NCBI RefSeq assembly: GCF_000015045.1
Contig: NC_008609.1
Span: forward strand, 1,054,001-1,118,000
Origin: Pelobacter propionicus DSM 2379
GTDB lineage: Bacteria; Desulfobacterota; Desulfuromonadia; Geobacterales; Pseudopelobacteraceae
Length of the DNA: 64,000 nt
Direction of reading: 5' to 3'
Positions 59,294 to 64,000 of the stretch are shown one piece after another. How positions within the stretch are numbered: the first letter of the stretch is position 1; each line of letters starts with the position of its first letter. The position numbers were made by a program, and so were the translations under genes. Under the pieces are notes generated by a model. It searched no databases, was not told where the DNA came from, and was given only the letters and a program-made list of their open reading frames with translations.

Positions 59294-59620
59294 ATGGCTG
59301 GCTTCTTCCCGGAGCGGCATTCCGCCGGAGCGATTCATGATTGTTGCCCTCTCCCGAAATGGGCATTCGGGAAGGATGTTTCCAACGGGCCCAGGGAGTG
59401 TCATAGCAGAAATATTCAGTTTGTTCAATCTTTTGCAAAAACCGGAGTTGATCCGATGTGTCAGTTGGCCTGGTGCTTCTCCTGCCCCCCTGACTGGCCG
59501 GAGCATGCCCGCGGGCATTTCCGTGGATCAGGGATTAAAGGGAGTTGGAAAAAAATGCTGATATGCGTATAGTCCAAGCCGGAACGCATGCAACACGTAT
59601 CAGACAGGAAGGAGAACGAG

Positions 59621-59884
59621 ATGTTCATCGAGAGGGAAGTCAAGCCCATACTGCACCGGCAGAAGTGCTCCGCCTGCGGCTACTACACCATCCACCGGGC
59701 CATTCCCCAGGGGGAGCGGGCCTGCGACAGTTGCACCCACTGCGGCCACACGGTGGAGCTGCTCTGGTTCGCCGACCTGAAGGCGGCCATCAAGAACTTC
59801 GAGAGGCTGCTGAACGATCTGAGCGAGATCTATCCGGAGCTGAATGATCTGAAGGAGCCGGGGGATCATATCATGCTGGACTGA
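59621..59884 (+). CDS. Small zinc-ribbon protein
   Basis: From ATG 59621 (AGGAGA upstream) the protein has 87 residues. Two Cys pairs (CSAC and CTHCGH, with CDSC) suggest a zinc ribbon, followed by a helix (LKAAIKNFERLLNDLSEIY). No known family. Convergent with mutS, well separated. Confidence 0.7.
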   Translation: MFIEREVKPILHRQKCSACGYYTIHRAIPQGERACDSCTHCGHTVELLWFADLKAAIKNFERLLNDLSEIYPELNDLKEPGDHIMLD

Positions 59885-59913
59885 TCCCGGAGCGGGTCGG
59901 CGGCAGATTCGAC

Positions 59914-62526
59914 TCAGGCCATGCGCTTCAGTTCGTCCAGCAGGTTGAGCGCCTCCAACGGGGTCAGGGTGGCGATGTTCAGCTTCTTCAGCCGCGTGCG
60001 CAGCAGGTCCTCGTCGCTCTCGAACAGGGAGAACTGGGGCGAGGGGTCCGGGGTGCGTTGCCTTCGGCTTTTGGCGATGCGCGGCGCACCCTCCTCAAAT
60101 TCACCGTTCTCCAGGTTGCGCAGGATCTCTTTGGCGCGCTCGATGACGTCGGCCGGCATGCCGGCCAGACGGGCCACCTGGATGCCGTAGGAGTGGGAGG
60201 CGCCGCCGGGGACGATGGTGCGCAGGAAGATGACCTGGTCGTTCCACTCCCTGACCGCCACGGTGAAGTTCCTGATCCGCTCCCGGGTGGCCGCCAGTTC
60301 GGTCAGTTCGTGGTAGTGGGTGGCGAACAGGGTCCGCGAGCGGCAGGTGGGGGTGTCGTGGATGTATTCGGCCACGGCCCAGGCGATGGAGACGCCGTCG
60401 AAGGTGGAGGTGCCCCGGCCGATCTCGTCCATGACGATCAGGCTCTTGGGGGTGGCATTGCGCAGGATGCCGGCCGCCTCCATCATCTCCAGCATGAAGG
60501 TGGACTGACCCCGGGACAGGTTGTCGCCGGCCCCCACGCGGGTGAAGATGCGGTCGGCGATGCCGATGCGCGCCGACGCCGCCGGAACGAAGCTGCCGGC
60601 CTGGGCCATCAGGGTGATCAGGGCCACCTGGCGCATGTAGGTTGACTTGCCGGCCATGTTGGGGCCGGTGATCATCAGAATCTGGCTCTCGCCTCCGTCC
60701 AGCAGGGTGTCGTTGGGGACGAAGCGCTCCCCCAGCTTCATGGCCTCGATCACCGGGTGGCGGCCATCATGAATGTCGATCACCTGGGAATCATCAACTA
60801 AAGGCTTGCAGTAGCCGCGCTCGTCGGCCACGCCGGCCAGGGATATGAGCACGTCCAGGGTGGCCAGGCCAGAGGCCGAGCAGGCGATGCGGCTCCCTTC
60901 GCCGGCCACCCGTTCGCGGATCTCCTGGAACAGGCTGTACTCCAGTTCATGGATGCGGTCCTCGGCTCCCAGCACCTTCTCCTCGTAGTTCTTCAATTCC
61001 TCCGTGATATAACGCTCGGCATTGGCCAGGGTCTGGCGACGGATGTAGTCGGCCGGCACGCTGGCCAGGTTGCTCTTGGTGATTTCGATGGAGTAGCCGA
61101 AGACCTTGTTGAAGCGGATCTTCAGCGAGGAAATGCCGGTGCGCGCCCGCTCCTGGGCCTCCAGCCGGGCGATGAACCCCTTCCCCTCGTGGCTGATGCT
61201 GCGCAGTTCATCCAGCTCCGGGTTGTAGCCGGGGGCGATGATCCCCCCCTCGCGCAGGGAAAAGGGGGGATTCTCCACGATGCCCCGTCCCACCAGGTCT
61301 AGAATGTCCTCCAGCGGGTCGATCTCTTTGGTCAGCTGGCACAGCAGTGCTGTCTGCATGGTTGCCATGAGCTCCCTCAGGGGGGGGATGCGCTGCAGGG
61401 AGTCGTGCAGGGCGCGCAGGTCGCGTCCAGAGGCCGAGGCCATGCCGATGCGGCCATTGAGCCGCTCCAGGTCGGCGATGCCCTTCATCTGGGCGGCCAG
61501 CTCGTCGCGGGTGGTTGCCCCCTCCAGCAGCTCCTCCACCGCATCCAGGCGGCTGCGGATCGGCTCCAGCCCCACCAGGGGATAGCCGAGCCACTGCTTC
61601 AGGCGGCGGGCACCCATGGCGGTGACGGTGCGGTCCAGGCAGCCCAGCAGGGAGCCGCTCTTCTTCCCCTCGGCCATGCTGGCGGTGATCTCCAGGTTGC
61701 GCCTGGTGGCCGGGTCCAGGGCAAGATGCTCGCTGCGCTGGTAGACGCGGATGTCGCGGATGTGGGGGATGGCTGACTTGCGGTTTTCACGCAGGTAGTA
61801 CAGGGCCGCGCCGGCGGCCAAAAGCCCCGAGGGGAGCCCCTCCAGCCCCAGCACGTCGGGGGAGGCGGCGCCGAACTGATCGCAGATCAGCGACGAGGTG
61901 TAGTCGCGCTCATAGACCCAGGCCGGGGCGCGGGAAACGATCTTCTGAGCCAGGTATTCCTTCAGGTCGGCGGGGAATTCCTCCAGTCGCACACCATCGG
62001 CCAGCAGCACCTCGGCCGGATTGATGCAGACCGCCTCGGCCAGGGCCGACCCCGGACCGGCAAGTTCGGTTACCCGGAACTCTCCGGTGGAGAGGTCCAG
62101 CCAGGCCACCCCCCACTGCTCCTCAGCTCCCTGATGCAGCGCCAGCAGGTAGTTGTTGTCGTCCGGGGAGAGGTTCTCGGTCTCGATCAGCAGGCCGGGG
62201 GTGATCACCCTGACCACCTCGCGACGCACGATCCCCTTGGTCTGCTTGGGGTCTTCCACCTGTTCGCAGATGGCGACCTTGTGGCCGTTCTCGATCAGCT
62301 TGGTGATGTAGGGGGTGACGGAGTGGTAGGGGACGCCACAGAACGGGATCTCGTCGCCGCTCCCCTTGTTGCGCGAGGTCAGGGTGATGTCCAGGATGCG
62401 CGACGCCAGCAGGGCGTCGTCCAGGAACATCTCGTAGAAATCCCCCATGCGGAAGAAGAGGACTGCATCGGGGTACCCGGACTTGATCTCCAGGTACTGC
62501 CGCATCATGGGGGTATGGTCTGCCAT
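59914..62526 (-). CDS. mutS: DNA mismatch repair protein MutS
   Basis: The 870-residue protein has the mismatch-binding GDFYEMF (Phe-x-Glu, near residue 30), the connector and lever domains, the Walker [14 protein letters not shown] and Walker [13 protein letters not shown]. The C-terminal end [16 protein letters not shown] is the standard tetramer motif. Full length. Confidence 0.98.
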   Translation of the reverse strand: MADHTPMMRQYLEIKSGYPDAVLFFRMGDFYEMFLDDALLASRILDITLTSRNKGSGDEIPFCGVPYHSVTPYITKLIENGHKVAICEQVEDPKQTKGIVRREVVRVITPGLLIETENLSPDDNNYLLALHQGAEEQWGVAWLDLSTGEFRVTELAGPGSALAEAVCINPAEVLLADGVRLEEFPADLKEYLAQKIVSRAPAWVYERDYTSSLICDQFGAASPDVLGLEGLPSGLLAAGAALYYLRENRKSAIPHIRDIRVYQRSEHLALDPATRRNLEITASMAEGKKSGSLLGCLDRTVTAMGARRLKQWLGYPLVGLEPIRSRLDAVEELLEGATTRDELAAQMKGIADLERLNGRIGMASASGRDLRALHDSLQRIPPLRELMATMQTALLCQLTKEIDPLEDILDLVGRGIVENPPFSLREGGIIAPGYNPELDELRSISHEGKGFIARLEAQERARTGISSLKIRFNKVFGYSIEITKSNLASVPADYIRRQTLANAERYITEELKNYEEKVLGAEDRIHELEYSLFQEIRERVAGEGSRIACSASGLATLDVLISLAGVADERGYCKPLVDDSQVIDIHDGRHPVIEAMKLGERFVPNDTLLDGGESQILMITGPNMAGKSTYMRQVALITLMAQAGSFVPAASARIGIADRIFTRVGAGDNLSRGQSTFMLEMMEAAGILRNATPKSLIVMDEIGRGTSTFDGVSIAWAVAEYIHDTPTCRSRTLFATHYHELTELAATRERIRNFTVAVREWNDQVIFLRTIVPGGASHSYGIQVARLAGMPADVIERAKEILRNLENGEFEEGAPRIAKSRRQRTPDPSPQFSLFESDEDLLRTRLKKLNIATLTPLEALNLLDELKRMA

Positions 62527-62575
62527 TGGTCGTTACAATCCTTCCTGGTGCTGTTTCTGATATGGAGCGGGTTTT

Positions 62576-63658
62576 TCAGCCGCGGTACTGTAGCAGAAAA
62601 AGCGCTTTTGTGTAAACATCCGCGGCCCGACGCTCTTCGGGGGAGAGTGACTCCCGGCTGACCGGGGTGAGGAAGCGACGCAGGAAGGCCCGCTCGCCCC
62701 TTCCCAGGGGGGGATTGGGGTGGCCGAGGCGGCCCGGTATCTGAACCGTTCCCAGGCGCAGCGGGGAGACCGCCCCGGCCAGGCAGGGGTTGAGCAGCAG
62801 GGAGCAGCCCCTGTCGGTGCAGGGAGAGGCTGTCCTCCGTCCCGCGTAGAGGACGAAATTGCCGGGCGAGTCGCGGTGTGTCTCCAGGCGGTGGAGTCGT
62901 TCAACCTCCTGGGCCACGGATTCCAGCGCGCCCTGATGGGCGAAGAGCAGCGGCTTGAGATCGCTCTGCTCCAGGAGTTCCATCAGGTGGTGGATGCGGA
63001 AGGTATGCACGCAGGGGTGCAGCAGGGCGTCGGCCAGACCTGCTTCGAAGCTGGCCTCGACGGATGTCCGGGCGAAGCTGCGCAGGCGCGAACCGGGGCG
63101 GGCGCGTGCGAGCAGGCGTTTCAGCGTGGCGGTGTCGCGCACCCCCAGCAGGCGCAATGCGCGCCGGATGGACTCCTCCTCGCGGCGCGCGTAACGGCTG
63201 TAGACCATCAGTCTCAGGATGCCCCCTTGTGCCAGGCGCGCCGACAGTGCCCTGAATCCCTGTAGCGGATCGTCCAGGTGGTGCAGCACTCCGTAGGCAT
63301 CGATCAGCTGGAAGGGGCCGGGCGCGATGGTCGGGTCCAGCAGGTCGCCGCCCAGGAAGGAGACGTTTCTTCGGCCGTGCAGCAGGCAGTGCAGGCGGGC
63401 GCGGTTCAGGCTCCGCCGGGAGAGGTCCAGGGCGGTGATCTCGGCATGGGGATTGGCGACGGAGAAGGGGTAGGGGGCGAAGCTGCCGCATCCCGCGATC
63501 AGCATGCGCCGTCCGTCGCCCGCAGGGAGCTCTCCGTTGAATCTGGCCCAGAGGGCGTCCAGGTTGAGGGCATAGCTGTCCTCCCGGCGCAGGGATGCAA
63601 GCAGGGGGTACTGGGGGTAGGGGTAGGTCTCGTAATGGCGGTGCACGGCATCTGGCAT
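62576..63658 (-). CDS. SAM-dependent methyltransferase
   Basis: The 360-residue protein has the class I motif MLIAGCGSFAPYPF, the acid at ITALDLSRRSL and IDAYGVLHHLDDP. The N-terminal HYETYPYPQYPL is common to tetratricopeptide-associated or polyketide-like methyltransferases. The C-terminal half lacks known domains. Substrate unknown. Confidence 0.8.
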   Translation of the reverse strand: MPDAVHRHYETYPYPQYPLLASLRREDSYALNLDALWARFNGELPAGDGRRMLIAGCGSFAPYPFSVANPHAEITALDLSRRSLNRARLHCLLHGRRNVSFLGGDLLDPTIAPGPFQLIDAYGVLHHLDDPLQGFRALSARLAQGGILRLMVYSRYARREEESIRRALRLLGVRDTATLKRLLARARPGSRLRSFARTSVEASFEAGLADALLHPCVHTFRIHHLMELLEQSDLKPLLFAHQGALESVAQEVERLHRLETHRDSPGNFVLYAGRRTASPCTDRGCSLLLNPCLAGAVSPLRLGTVQIPGRLGHPNPPLGRGERAFLRRFLTPVSRESLSPEERRAADVYTKALFLLQYRG

Positions 63659-63689
63659 GCCTCACTGTAGCAGTAGCTGGGGGCGGCTT

Positions 63690-63703
63690 TCAACACCTGT
63701 TGC
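63690..63703. promoter_or_regulatory. Activator-type dyad before the last gene
   Basis: TCAACA-CC-TGTTGC, the same form as the dyads before acoA, thiC and the porin gene; the core CAACA/TGTTG is a perfect palindrome. It is 162 bases before a sigma-54 promoter. Confidence 0.6.
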
Positions 63704-63864
63704 CGTTGGTAGTGATCGGGGAGCGGACTTTCGGCAGGATTTTTTTGGCGGATACCCCATATGCGGTATTGCTGGTTTGATATGGGGTGCCCTGTGCAGG
63801 CGCTCTGTCGGGTGTGGAATAGAATACTCTTGTGATATCGGCTTGTTGTGGATTTTGTCTTTGT

Positions 63865-63880
63865 TGGCACCCGATATGCT
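63865..63880 (+). promoter_or_regulatory. Sigma-54 promoter of the exported-protein gene
   Basis: TGGCAC-CCGAT-ATGCT has a perfect -24 box and GG/GC 10 bases apart. An inverted repeat ACCCCATAT/ATATGGGGT (63754-63788) lies between the dyad and the promoter. Confidence 0.75.
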
Positions 63881-63926
63881 TTACCTGTAACCTCGTAACA
63901 CCCAATTTTCCAAAGGAGATGTACCC

Positions 63927-64000
63927 ATGAAAAAAGTTCTGTCCTCCGTTGTTGCCGCTCTCGTAGCCCTGTCCTTCTCAGCCGTTGTTTTCGCCGCCGA
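63927..64000 (+). CDS. Exported protein, N-terminal part (cut by window end)
   Basis: AAAGGAG lies before the ATG at 63927. The visible residues MKKVLSSVVAALVALSFSAV and VFAA form a classical signal peptide with an Ala-x-Ala cleavage site. The mature protein is outside the window, so no function can be given. Confidence 0.8.
   Translation, partial: MKKVLSSVVAALVALSFSAVVFAA

Overview
The window looks like chromosome of a strictly anaerobic Geobacter/Pelobacter-type deltaproteobacterium (Desulfuromonadales). The closest fit I can suggest is a Pelobacter propionicus-like fermenter of acetoin and 2,3-butanediol. This rests on gene content (a full acetoin dehydrogenase system, a butanediol dehydrogenase operon, sigma-54 promoters, high GC) and not on any database search.

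1-13.2 kb is an accessory island next to an initiator tRNA (tRNA-fMet, minus strand, 13193-13269). It holds a cut-off HNH nuclease, a NERD nuclease / HIT / HNH nuclease gene row, remnants of an HsdM methylase and a RhuM-like gene, and a DUF6880-like gene split by a complete IS21 element with a 5-bp target duplication. It also has a basic hypothetical gene beside a cluster of hairpins into which a complete IS1182-type element has inserted, two tyrosine recombinases and a small excisionase-like gene.

13.3-19 kb is core chromosome on the minus strand: ftsB, a small Cys-rich gene, argS and a SPOR-domain gene in one row, then ugd and rsmI.

19-34.6 kb is the acetoin region: acoA-acoB-acoC-acoA'-acoB'-lipA-lpd, a terminator, lipB, then a second row thiC, radical SAM gene, Lin0512-family gene, alpha/beta hydrolase, acoX. 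The acoAB pair is present twice as a 2007-bp direct repeat with no difference that I could see. The cofactor genes match the needs of the complex: lipoate for E2 and thiamine diphosphate for E1.

34.7-42 kb carries an AcoR-like sigma-54 activator and, upstream of it on the same strand, a row encoding an outer-membrane protein, a butanediol dehydrogenase, a multi-pass membrane protein of no family I recognise, a VOC protein and a DUF6506-like protein. I find sigma-54 (-24/-12) promoters before acoA, thiC, the porin gene and an exported-protein gene cut by the window end. Each has one or two copies of a dyad of the form GNNACA-N2-TGTNNC upstream. I infer one regulon, served by the AcoR-like protein.

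42-64 kb is mostly housekeeping: aminotransferase, phosphatase, a ChrA fragment, larE, a DUF1847 gene, an unusually long nucleotide-sugar dehydrogenase, LysE exporter, transglutaminase, HxlR regulator with a tautomerase, EttA, a ferritin-like protein, a GspE/PilB ATPase, double-hotdog thioesterase, cell-wall amidase, MutS and a methyltransferase.
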